A stretch of 21,234 nucleotides of DNA from Priapulus caudatus (lineage: Eukaryota; Priapulida; Priapulimorpha; Priapulimorphida; Priapulidae). The notes beneath the pieces are model-generated. The model was not told the origin of the DNA. It saw only the letters and a program-made list of their open reading frames with translations, and did no database searches. Shown piece after piece: positions 11,941 to 19,432 of this stretch. Numbering within the stretch: position 1 is the first letter of the stretch; every line of letters starts with the position of its first letter. The DNA is taken from assembly GCF_000485595.1 (NCBI RefSeq), contig NW_014577897.1, positions 6,769 to 28,002 on the forward strand, written 5' to 3'. Position numbers and translations under genes: made by a program.

Positions 11941-12248
11941 AGAGGGGAGGAGAGGCAAGCAGAGGAGAGGAGAGGAGAGGAGGAAAGAAGAGAGGAGAAG
12001 CGAAGGGATGAGAGGAAAAAGAGAGGAGAGGCGAGGAGATGAGAGGAAAGGAGAAGAAAAGAGGAGAGAAGAGAGGAGAGGAGAGGACAGACGGGGGGAG
12101 AGCATAGGAAAGACGAGCAGAGGAGGCGAAAGGATAGTGGGGTAGAGGAAAGGAAAGGAGAGGGAAAGGGTGATAAGAGAATAGGAGAGAATATGAGAGG
12201 AGAGGAGAGGAGAAAAGAGGAGTTGAGATGAGAAGGAGAAGAGAGACA
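11941..12248. repeat. Homopurine GAGAGGA block
   Basis: About 300 bp of purines on + (GAGAGGAGAGG, GGAAAGGAG) with few interruptions. It begins the intron just after the third cadherin exon, so the sense transcript there is homopyrimidine. The long minus-strand frame through it (309 codons) includes the real exon only at its first part. Confidence 0.95.
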
Positions 12249-12260
12249 GTCGTTGCTTAC

Positions 12261-12356
12261 CTCGGCCACCGCTACCTTCTGGTCTTTTGGTACGAGTGTG
12301 AACTCTGGCCTGTTATCGTTAACATCCAACACGTAAACTTGCGTCGACATCGAAAT
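12261..12356 (-). CDS. Cadherin EC-repeat exon (third of three), DVNDNRPEF linker
   Basis: A 96-nt exon in phase 0/0. On the minus strand it follows a TATCGCACTCACAG acceptor and ends GCC GAG before a strong GTAAGC donor. It encodes ISMSTQVYVLDVNDNRPEF, then continues to VAVAE. VYVLDVNDNRPEF is the most recognisable cadherin motif: the last beta strand of an EC repeat followed by the DxNDNxP calcium-binding linker. The VAVAE at its end fits strand A of the next EC repeat, whose Glu is a calcium ligand in the family. More EC repeats should therefore follow downstream (lower coordinates), but I found no further exon in 1-12260. The intron beginning at 12260 runs almost at once into a homopyrimidine tract on the transcribed sense. 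The protein is expected at the cell surface, single-pass by family, though no signal peptide or membrane segment is in view. Confidence 0.92.
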
Positions 12357-12359
12357 CTG

Positions 12360-13090
12360 TGAGTGCGATATAAAGCCGCAAATATCACCGAATACATACA
12401 TACATTAAACAATATTGTACGGCTAACAGTGAAGAATAGCAGCGAGGACGTGATGGCACATCGAGTTTAGATTCGTGGATTATACGACAATCAAATACGC
12501 ATCAAACAAGCGCGTGTACATCAAGGGCCTTTCAATAAACGATGTGCATCATACAGAGTAGGCATGCGTTAAGTATCCACTCGTGAGTTTTTAGTTTTTG
12601 CATTAACACAAACATTGCAAAATATCCCAAACGATCACAGTCATATTTGTAAATGTTTATGTAAACAGTAACGCACCTGTGAATTGAGGTACGATGTTAG
12701 TGAAGAGAATTATAGCTCAAAAACCTAGAATAGTTCTACCCCACCCATGTTATAAAAGGGCAGTTTATACACCCTCTTATCTGATATCAATATGGCGGCG
12801 AGGACTTTCCGATTTGGCTTATTGCCGACGCTGCGCATTAAGACGCGTTTACATGTAGCAGTGCACATGTTACAGTAGCAGTGCCTGTCGTACAGTGCTG
12901 ACACAGTATTACCAGCGTGAAAGTAATTAACCTATTATAGTACGGTTCTCGTCTAGCATTGGCACAGCGCCGTTGACTGCAATCAGTAAAGTATACAGAA
13001 AATACCGACTCGGCTCGCATGCATTGTTGATCAAAGGCAATAAAGCGATTAGCTGTAATTATGTTTCGACTAAATTTTGCATAATCGCAC
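12360..13090. other. Intronic unique DNA between cadherin exons two and three
   Basis: No repeat of note. A TATAAAAGG word at about 12750 and an ATGGCGGCG word at 12792 lie on the + strand and open a 28-codon frame to 12878. I see no further exon. Confidence 0.5.
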
Positions 13091-13117
13091 AATAATTGGC
13101 GGCGTCGTGCAGCGCAC

Positions 13118-13310
13118 GTCACGTGACCGCGATTACTACAATGGCGGCACCCATTATGGGAACCGTTGCGGTGGCAAAAGCCATGTTTTCTTTTTCGGGT
13201 TTATTACGACACGGAACGTCGACGCAGCGACAACATTGTGTTAACGTAATTATGATAACGAGTTGTGCTGGGTTAATTACTGGATGGGAACTGACAGCGA
13301 GGCACGTGCC
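13118..13310. promoter_or_regulatory. Two 10-bp palindromic E-boxes with ATGGCGGC between
   Basis: GTCACGTGAC at 13118-13127 is a perfect palindrome identical to the USF/TFEB-type consensus; GGCACGTGCC at 13301-13310 is a second palindromic E-box abutting the MITE. ATGGCGGC at 13141 resembles a YY1 core. Possible intronic enhancer or nested promoter; sequence words only. Confidence 0.3.
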
Positions 13311-13469
13311 AGGGCCGGTTCCAGGGCTAGACAGTATTTTTTCCAGATTTAAAGGGCACATCGCCCAAAAAGGGCACACCACCCCACAGTGAGCGCAAAA
13401 TTTTGAAGGGCACTTTGAAATCTAGACCGTATTTCCCAATACGGCAAATACGGTCTGAATCCGCCCCTG
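13310..13469. mobile_element. hAT-like MITE, 160 bp
   Basis: The left end CAGGGCCGGTTCCAG and the right end CTGAATCCGCCCCTG are imperfect inverted repeats (CAGGG-C-GG-TYCAG). CAGGG ends are typical of short non-autonomous hAT elements. An internal perfect hairpin has 11-bp arms AGACCGTATTT (13424-13434) and AAATACGGTCT (13446-13456). The adjacent 8 bp on the two sides do not match well, so no target-site duplication is demonstrable and the family is tentative. It truncates a 98-codon + strand open frame that begins at 13096, which I do not believe codes. Confidence 0.6.
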
Positions 13470-13578
13470 CGTGAAATTAATTACGATCGAGGCAGTTCGA
13501 TTGGAACAGAGCAGCGATGGGAATTAGTGAGTGTTATTAACGTGATGATGTGGACAAGAGTGGACGCAAGATACGTAC

Positions 13579-13641
13579 GTAGGGTATTTCTCGCTGACCA
13601 CTGTCTTGATATGACCACCGAACGAGGTAGTAATCTTTCAC
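13579..13641 (-). CDS. Hidden 63-nt cadherin exon (second of three), middle strands of the EC repeat
   Basis: This 21-codon exon supplies the piece missing between LDRE of the upstream exon and VNDN of the downstream one. On the minus strand a good acceptor (TTCTGTTTCGCTTGTAG) precedes GTG AAA GAT TAC, and the exon ends in CCC TAC before a GTACGT donor. Phase is 0 at both sides, as both neighbours require. The peptide begins VKDYYLVRWSYQDSG, matching the family pattern Y-x-L-x-V-x-A-x-D-x-G after LDRE; Asp63 and Gly65 of the joined repeat are at the expected spacing. From the second Tyr to the Asp of DVNDN is 28 residues, against about 27 in a typical EC repeat. Trp59 in place of a small residue is unusual. 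No transcript evidence is available here; the fit of sequence, phase, splice sites and spacing makes chance unlikely. Confidence 0.75.
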
Positions 13642-13803
13642 CTACAAGCGAAACAGAACGATTGCAAGTCAGCTTTTATAATACGGATTTGAAAATGAAA
13701 AACTATTTGCTGTAGTGAAATTGTATAGTTTCTGGGACAATGTTCCGTTGAGATAATATCGAATGTCCGGGAGACGTTGCAACATTGAGATTTACTCCCA
13801 AAT

Positions 13804-14372
13804 CCTAACTCAAACGCTAACCCTAACTCAAACTCGAACCCTAACCCAAACTCTAAACCTAACCCTAACACAAACTCTAAACCTAACCCTAATCCAAACT
13901 CCTAACGCTAACCCAATCTCTAACCGTAACCCTCACTCTAAACCTAACCCTAACCCAATCTCTAACCTTAAACCCTTACTCTAAACCTAACCCTAACCCA
14001 ATCTCTAACCCTAACCCTAACCCTAACCCTAACCCTAACCCTAACCCTAACCCTGACATTTAACCTAACCCTAACCCTAACACTAACCTTAACTCCATCG
14101 ATAACAATAGTCCAAAAACTAATTCTAACCCAAACCCGAACTCTGACCCTGACCACACTCCTAATTCTAACTATAACCTTACCACTAACAATAACCCTAT
14201 CTTTAGCCCCAACCCCATCTCTTACCATACACTTAACCTTAACTCCAACTCCCAATCACTCTAGCCCTAATACTAGCCCTACCTTTTGACCCTACGCCTA
14301 GCCCCTAACCCTAGATCTAACCCTATCCCTAACTCTAACCCTAACACTAATCATAACTCTTACAATAACCTT
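13804..14372. repeat. Interstitial telomeric repeat, CCCTAA on + (TTAGGG on -)
   Basis: A perfect CTAACC run of about eight units lies at 14005-14053. It is flanked on both sides by degenerate CTAAC, CTAAAC, CTCTAAC and TAACACTAAC variants over about 570 bp. Metazoan telomeres use TTAGGG, so this is an old interstitial array; it sits inside the 4.45-kb intron between cadherin exons one and two. Open frames across it (both strands) are repeat translations. Confidence 0.9.
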
Positions 14373-14389
14373 AAGGATGGCACTAACTA

Positions 14390-14755
14390 TTTTCCCAGAA
14401 TTATTCGATACACCGATGATAACAGACGTAGGTCAAAAGCAATAATCACCAAATGGAAGACGGACCATGATAAAACAAACACGAGGAAATCACGATAAAA
14501 GCAAACAACATCGTGCACATGTAAATACACGAAACAAACACGAATAGATATACGAAAGCACGCAAAGTAAACACACATACACACATGATAAAATGAGTAA
14601 ATACACGAAACAAACACACGAAGCAAATTCAAAAACAGGTGAAGCAAACACGCGTAAATACACGAGGGAAAACCCAAAAGAAAACGAAAGCAGACAAAAA
14701 CCAAATAGAAAAATTGCGGCACACACACAGACAGAAACAACTATAGTATAATATA
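14390..14755. other. A-rich intronic DNA, nothing recognised
   Basis: Repeated ACACGAAACAAACACG-like words at about 14476, 14527 and 14605 suggest a very loose repeat. A 117-codon minus frame is Phe/Cys/Val-rich from base bias and matches no family I know. Confidence 0.45.
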
Positions 14756-15291
14756 TGCATCATATTCCCCCTCTCTCTCTCTTTTTTTCTCTTCTCGCTT
14801 CATTTATTTTCTCCTCTCTTTCGCTCGCTCCCCTTTTCTCCTGCCTTTCTCGACCCCTCCCTGCGTGCGTTATGTCTTCAGCGACAACTATCAGTGATAC
14901 ACTCCGGCGACATATAACATTTGACCGGCGACTCAATGCGATGTGTTTTTGCCTCGTTTTCGGCTTCAGTTGCAAAAAGGAGTGTAAAGAAAAACCATGC
15001 AGAGATGGTCGCGTGCGTGCGTGCGTGGAGCTTCTACATTGTCAACATTGATAGCATTTCAGTGATGGAATCAGACGCTTGACTAGCATTGCGTGACCTC
15101 TACGTACAATCAGCGAGGCAAGAATCACTGCAAGAACCTCTTTACTGATTTTTTGCGGATGCAGTAAACGCGTGGACGGTCTTCTTATGGCGATCCGTGT
15201 AACAACTGCCATGAGGTCGCCGCCGTCGGTGCTATCGTCGGTGTCGTCATCGTCGCCGTCAAGGCGAGTTGTTACTATCACTGTTAGCTTT

Positions 15292-15351
<60 letters not shown>

Positions 15352-15369
15352 GCCATCATCATCATCATT

Positions 15370-15416
<47 letters not shown>

Positions 15417-15418
15417 AA
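15292..15418. repeat. (ATC)n trinucleotide run
   Basis: About 40 ATC units with a CGCC and two ATT/ATA interruptions. It yields poly-Ile, poly-Met, poly-His or poly-Asp in different frames. The corresponding run in the other duplicate copy (5757-5830) is much shorter and more interrupted. Confidence 0.95.
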
Positions 15419-15494
15419 TCACCATCATCAACATTGTTATTAGCGGTGTAGCAGCAATCCACCCTTCACCCAGCATTACCCCACCTCCACGTCC

Positions 15495-15590
15495 ACACGT
15501 ACACACACACGTACACACATACGTACACACACACGTACACACATACGTACACACACACGTACACACATACGTACACACACACGCGCGTAC
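15495..15590. repeat. 24-bp GTAC/ACAC minisatellite
   Basis: A unit of GTACACACACAC plus GTACACACATAC is repeated about three and a half times. The first duplicate copy has only about one unit (near 5905-5945), so the array expanded or contracted after duplication. Confidence 0.85.
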
Positions 15591-16017
15591 TTAGTTTACT
15601 ATCTCTCTAAGCGTATAAAATCGTTCAAGGAATACACGCACTATTAATATCATTGTAGACGCAGTTACGCGGAATCGTAACAACGAGAACAGAACAACTA
15701 CATTCTCATTTATATACGATGGCAATTACTGAAAAAACTTTCTGCACGTGTATTCTCTGTCACGGCAAATCGACTGTCGGTATAGGAGCGCATCGTACAC
15801 GTCTTTACTACTACAGTTTTCCCCCGTTTTTCGCGTGCTTAGCAAACACGGAAACCTTGTGTTTGTTTGTAAGAGCTTGCAAAGAGCGCGGGCAGCTATA
15901 GCACGGTAAACGCAGTGCGTATATATCACGTGCTGTCACGTCAATCATGCGCAATAACGAACCACACACGATCACAAACACACACACATGCACGCATGCA
16001 CGCACGCACGCAGAACC

Positions 16018-16185
16018 TTATGTTTGGATGTTTCGATGTTTGGATGTTTGGAGCTTACACTGATAGCCATGCACACACATACACTGCCACACACAAGCAC
16101 GCACGCACGCACGCACGCTCGATGTTTGGATGTTTGGAGCTTACACTGATAGCCATGCACACACATACACTGCCACACACAAGCA

Positions 16186-16276
<91 letters not shown>

Positions 16277-16486
16277 CAAGGTATTCAGATTAAAGAAATT
16301 CAAGCAAATTCAAGAATTTCTTGAAGGATTTGACTCACAGAGAGCAATATATATTCGCATGGGCAACATGCAGACAGATGACAACAGGCAGACAGCAACA
16401 CCACAGGCAGCGACCTTATGTTTGGATGTTTGGATGTTTGGAGCTTACACTGATAGCCATGCACACACATACACTGCCACACACAA

Positions 16487-16520
<34 letters not shown>
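16018..16520. repeat. 85-bp GTTTGGATG...GCACGC unit, three copies
   Basis: The unit begins TGTTTGGATGTTTGGAGC, passes through a CTGATAGCCATGC block and ends in ACGC repeats. GAGCTTACAC occurs at 16051, 16136 and 16441; the first two units are exactly 85 bp apart in tandem, the third is separated by an AC run and an A-rich unique stretch. The other duplicate copy has only two units (GAGCTTACA at about 6413 and 6701). Confidence 0.9.
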
Positions 16521-16567
<47 letters not shown>

Positions 16568-16989
16568 GAACAATAAACAGGTCAGGTATAGGAGGGGATG
16601 ACACAAAGGCATCACAACCAGCAATAACTCCTGTTGTGATAAAACTAAAGCGAGGTGTCCCTAGGGGCAAAGCTATAAACACGATGTCAGCAGCGTTGAG
16701 TATAAATCTTTGCCTGAGTGTGCCAGGGCGTCATAAATACTAAACTGACAAGTATACACAGCTGAGTACTGTGCCGTACCGCTGTATACCACGTACGCAT
16801 AGCTGTGCGAAACTGAAAGTTAGGGTAGCGTTCATTATTTACATCAAGTTTACATGTATTACACGTGCTGCGCGCACGTGATCTGCTCATTTGCATATCG
16901 AAGCCACTATTACACGTGATCGCGCGTTGATGCGGAGGATATAGATAGCATACACACACGCGCACATGCACGCACGCACGCAGAACCAA

Positions 16990-17378
16990 TCCACGCACGG
17001 ACCCACACAAACTCGCAAACCTGCGCGCCCACGCGCGGACATATAGGCATAATAAATAACCTACAAACATATATACCTTCACAATAGTCACTGTGTATAA
17101 AAGTAGTGCAGTGAAAAGAACATTTGGGTAGTTTAACGTTGTTAGTACTAAACCGTATAACATGAATCCTCACTCCAAAACATAACGACTATTTAATAGA
17201 GATAGATCATTAAAAATTGAGATGGGTAATCAATGATTGACCTATATAACCCAATAGCAAGCGCTCGTTACAAAGTCATCATAGATCGAGGTAAATGTTT
17301 AAACAATGACACAGTTGTTGTGTAGCAATCCGTAAGAAAAACTATGCTATCTACCTGTCCACGGTAATAATGATGTAC
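16990..17378. other. Unique intronic DNA, nothing recognised
   Basis: AT-rich sequence after the duplicated segment. A possible minus-strand exon-like piece near 17460-17505 was considered and rejected. Confidence 0.5.
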
Positions 17379-17421
17379 GTATTAACAGGAGTCTATCAAT
17401 TGATAGACTCCTGGTATTAAC
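17379..17421. mobile_element. Tiny palindrome flanked by 8-bp direct repeat GTATTAAC
   Basis: GTATTAAC occurs at 17379-17386 and again at 17414-17421. Between them lies a perfect palindrome, AGGAGTCTATCAA and its exact complement (17387-17412), plus one G; with the flanking C and G the palindrome is 28 bp. The arrangement looks like an 8-bp target-site duplication around a minimal foldback insertion or an excision product. Eight-base duplications are typical of hAT elements by family knowledge; the assignment is inference. Confidence 0.55.
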
Positions 17422-17540
17422 ACATGACATGACACACTGGCAGATTTGCACGGAGTATACCTCATTCGAAGGCAGTTCGTGGATGTAACGGTAGCGGAAC
17501 TCACTGCATGGTCAACTCCAATTCCAACATAATACAATTC

Positions 17541-17640
17541 CATACTCCAACATACTCCAACATACTCCAACATACTCCAACATACTCCAACATACTCCAA
17601 CATACTCCAACATACTCCAACATACTCCAACATACTCCAA
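17541..17640. repeat. Perfect 10-bp satellite CATACTCCAA x10
   Basis: Ten identical units without a single mismatch in 100 bp, flanked by related AATTCCATACTCC and ATTCCATATAG words. On the minus strand it reads as a 10-residue peptide repeat (LEYVGVCWSM) only because 30 bp is three units; it is not a gene. Confidence 0.97.
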
Positions 17641-17654
17641 TTCCATATAGCCCC

Positions 17655-17745
17655 AAACCTTAACCCAACCTAAAGTCAACCCTGCTTTCTACTATAAATA
17701 TAACCGTAAGCTAAACCTTAGCCTTAGCCTAACCCTTGAATCCAC
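17655..17745. repeat. Degenerate telomere-like patch
   Basis: Short, imperfect TTAACCC, CCTAAAG, CTAAACC and TTAGCCTAACCC words just beyond the 10-bp satellite. It resembles the decayed flanks of the array at 13804-14372 but has no perfect tandem run. Confidence 0.45.
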
Positions 17746-18092
17746 GACTGACCCCTACCCCAAAAAAAATTATTATTTTCGCCGACCACTACTCCCTAAC
17801 GTTCACCATCTTCAACGTCCTTTCACGGTCTATTGCTCGTTCAATTTGCGTGGCCATGTTCCAGCATTCTCTCCATGCACCCCCCGTTTCACGTTCCTAC
17901 AAATCTTCCGCGCTTGTGTGCCTCTAATCGGGAATCTTGTTCTGAATTTGTTCGCTACCCACCTCGTTCGCGTCACTGCACCATGACGACACGCGGTCAG
18001 CGCTTACCCACACTAACAGGTCTTTCTGTATACACGGGCTCTCTCACCCGCGTCCCCCATACGCGGCGCCACCGTCGCGCCGCGTCACCCAC
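17746..18092. other. Intron start downstream of cadherin exon one
   Basis: The first ~350 bp of the intron (minus sense). It is unique and moderately C-rich on +, with no repeat or further exon that I can recognise. The + frame 17833-18282 is mostly antisense to the exon. Confidence 0.55.
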
Positions 18093-18241
18093 CTCGCGGT
18101 CGAGTCGCTGCGACAGCAGGACGTCGGCTGTTGTCGCGTTGACGGCAAAGAATTTGAAGATGTGGTCGCCAGCCGAGCCGTTGAGCACCAGCTGTATCTG
18201 CTCACGCACGTCGATGAAATGCACGACGTCCATGATGCTTC
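18093..18241 (-). CDS. Cadherin EC-repeat exon (first of three seen), GT...LDRE half
   Basis: Internal exon of a cadherin-superfamily adhesion or signalling protein, encoding the N-terminal half of one extracellular EC repeat. Read on the minus strand, a pyrimidine-rich CTCTGTTTGCAG acceptor precedes the exon and a strong GAG|GTGGGT donor follows it. It enters in phase 1 (two bases finishing a codon that would be Gly if the missing base is G), carries 49 whole codons and leaves in phase 0. Visible landmarks, numbering the split Gly as 1: Asp11 where the family has the first Asp of its DxD calcium motif, LVLNG at 18-22, FFAVN at 31-35, and the signature LDRE at 47-50. The family's DxD is here D-V-R, so one calcium ligand is replaced. 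Sequons N21-G-S and N35-A-T suggest N-glycosylation. Stop-free flanking frames are minisatellite or intron. The subfamily (Fat, Dachsous, CDH23 or PCDH15-like) cannot be decided from one repeat. Confidence 0.85.
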
Positions 18242-18249
18242 CTGCAAAC

Positions 18250-18545
18250 AGAGGGCGCCACATGATGAGACGCGACCGATGAGATGCGTAGTAGGGGGCG
18301 CCACAGATGAAATGTGTAGCAGAGGGCGCCACAGATGAAATGCGTAGCAGAGGACGCCACAGATGAAATGCGTAGCAGAGGACGCCACAGATGAAATGTG
18401 TAGCAGAGGGCGCCACTGATGAGATGCGTAGTAGAGGGCGCCACTGATGAGACGCGTAACAGAGGGCGCCACCGATGAGATGCGTAGCAAAGGGCGCCAC
18501 CGATGAAACGCGTGGCAGAGGGCGCCACCGATGAGATTTGTCTAC
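18250..18545 (+). repeat. 28-bp minisatellite with CTCF-like core, about ten units
   Basis: The core GCGCCA or ACGCCA recurs at 18255, 18298, 18326, 18354, 18382, 18410, 18438, 18466, 18494 and 18522, so nine units keep an exact 28-bp period and the first is offset. Units consist of AGCAGAGGGCGCCAC followed by a more variable GATGARATGYGT-type half. The array ends only a few bases from the AG acceptor of the cadherin exon at 18241, and its GAGGGCGCC becomes part of the acceptor's pyrimidine tract on the minus strand. Open frames of up to 192 codons on the minus strand here come from the repeat (28 bp is not a multiple of three, so the peptide repeats every 28 residues), not from coding sequence. 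Confidence 0.93.
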
Positions 18546-19355
18546 TGCGCGTAGCCAAGCTCGGTCAAAGATCACTCTGCCAAGGTCGTAGCAAACTAAT
18601 TTTCCTTGGAGGCAAAGCCACGCGCGAGTTGTGGGCAGCTGATTGTGGGTGGGCCGTCATTTGTTACTATCAATAATAATAATTATTAGCCACGTAATAG
18701 ACCATCTACACGCATCTGCCCCCCCCCCTATTTGCCCTCCCTTGCCGGGGGACCTTGATTGTTGTTATCCGAGAACCAAGTGGACTTCTGTCAAACCTTA
18801 GAGAGGGTTTTCAATGCTACCGAGTTTATATCAGAACAAAGTCTCTCTCAGAAGTTTTTCCACAGCAGTGAAATTTTGTGCTGTTATAGGACATCTGACT
18901 GACTGAACGGCTACTGTGGTCTTATGGTAACAGACACGCTGCGCGGCATCACACAGATAGAATCTCCGTTACGATGTAGCTGTTAGCCTTGCTTTATATT
19001 ATAACACTATTTCTCGTTCCAACAATCACTGCGCATGTACCACGAGTCGTTACACACGCGATCACATAAACAATCATTACTAACAATATAATCCCCCACC
19101 GATACACTGTGACATTAGATGTGTTACTGGCCGGTAATCTTGCTCCGTAAGCCTCCGTTCTTAACCGAAATATTTCGCATAGGAAATGAGCGCGTCTGTC
19201 TGTCTGCCGTGTGATGACGTGTACCTACAGTCATAAGCTACGTTTGATGAGATTCACTCTATAGTATATAGAGAGTATAGATTTATACGTGACGACGATG
19301 ACGTACGGAAGATGACGAGATTAAACAAATTGAATGAAGCCATATCCGCATGGAT
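18546..19355. other. Unique DNA upstream of the cadherin exon, no gene recognised
   Basis: Should be the preceding cadherin intron. No exon ending in phase 1 with a credible donor was found. A C run lies at 18719-18728. A minus-strand stop-free stretch near 19229-19005 reads a hydrophobic segment but has no supporting context. Confidence 0.5.
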
Positions 19356-19359
19356 ATGC

Positions 19360-19432
19360 ACGCGCACGCACGCACGCACGCATGCATGCACGCACGCACG
19401 CCCGCACGCACGCACGCACGCATGCATGCATG
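19360..19432. repeat. ACGC simple repeat with ATGC variants
   Basis: CACGCACGC with GCATGCATGC inserts; the overlapping frames are artefacts. Confidence 0.95.

Larger units (their letters stand above)
14760..16985. repeat. Segmental duplication, copy B (about 2.2 kb)
   Basis: Direct copy of 5198-7275, lying in the intron between the first two cadherin exons. It is longer than copy A because its repeats are longer: about 40 ATC/ATT units at 15292-15418, three or more 24-bp GTACAC units around 15500-15585, and one extra 85-bp unit near 16120-16205. On the minus strand an open frame at 15042-15578 (178 codons) is mostly Met and short-repeat residues read from the ATC run and the 24-bp repeats. 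Its remaining C-terminal part has no family I recognise and is frameshifted in copy A, so I do not call a gene. Confidence 0.9.

Noticed and set aside
11472-12401. 309-codon minus-strand frame as one coding region
   Set aside because: Only 12261-12356 is supported; the rest is homopyrimidine and CT repeat after a strong donor.
13096-13392. 98-codon + frame starting near ATGGCGGC
   Set aside because: Runs into the MITE, no homology recognised, and base composition explains an open frame.
13490-13506. tRNA-like T-loop word near GTTCGATTGGAAC
   Set aside because: No cloverleaf arms could be built around it.
13527-13715. 62-codon + strand frame
   Set aside because: It is antisense to the 63-nt cadherin exon and its flanks, with no family match.
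15042-15578. 178-codon minus-strand frame in duplicate copy B
   Set aside because: Mostly Met, Asp and Cys/Thr/Val repeats from ATC and GTAC arrays; frameshifted in copy A.
17455-17510. Possible short minus-strand exon after an AG near 17505 with a GTATAC donor
   Set aside because: Peptide (EFRYRYIHELPSNE) does not fit the missing EC piece, and the phase is only compatible with a poor acceptor.
17997-18575. 192-codon minus-strand frame as a single gene
   Set aside because: Only 18093-18241 is exon. The upstream part translates the 28-bp minisatellite and the downstream part is intron after the GTGGGT donor.
19005-19229. Minus-strand stop-free stretch with a hydrophobic, membrane-like segment
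   Set aside because: A membrane segment upstream of the EC exons contradicts cadherin layout; no start codon of use or credible splice frame; likely AT-driven chance.
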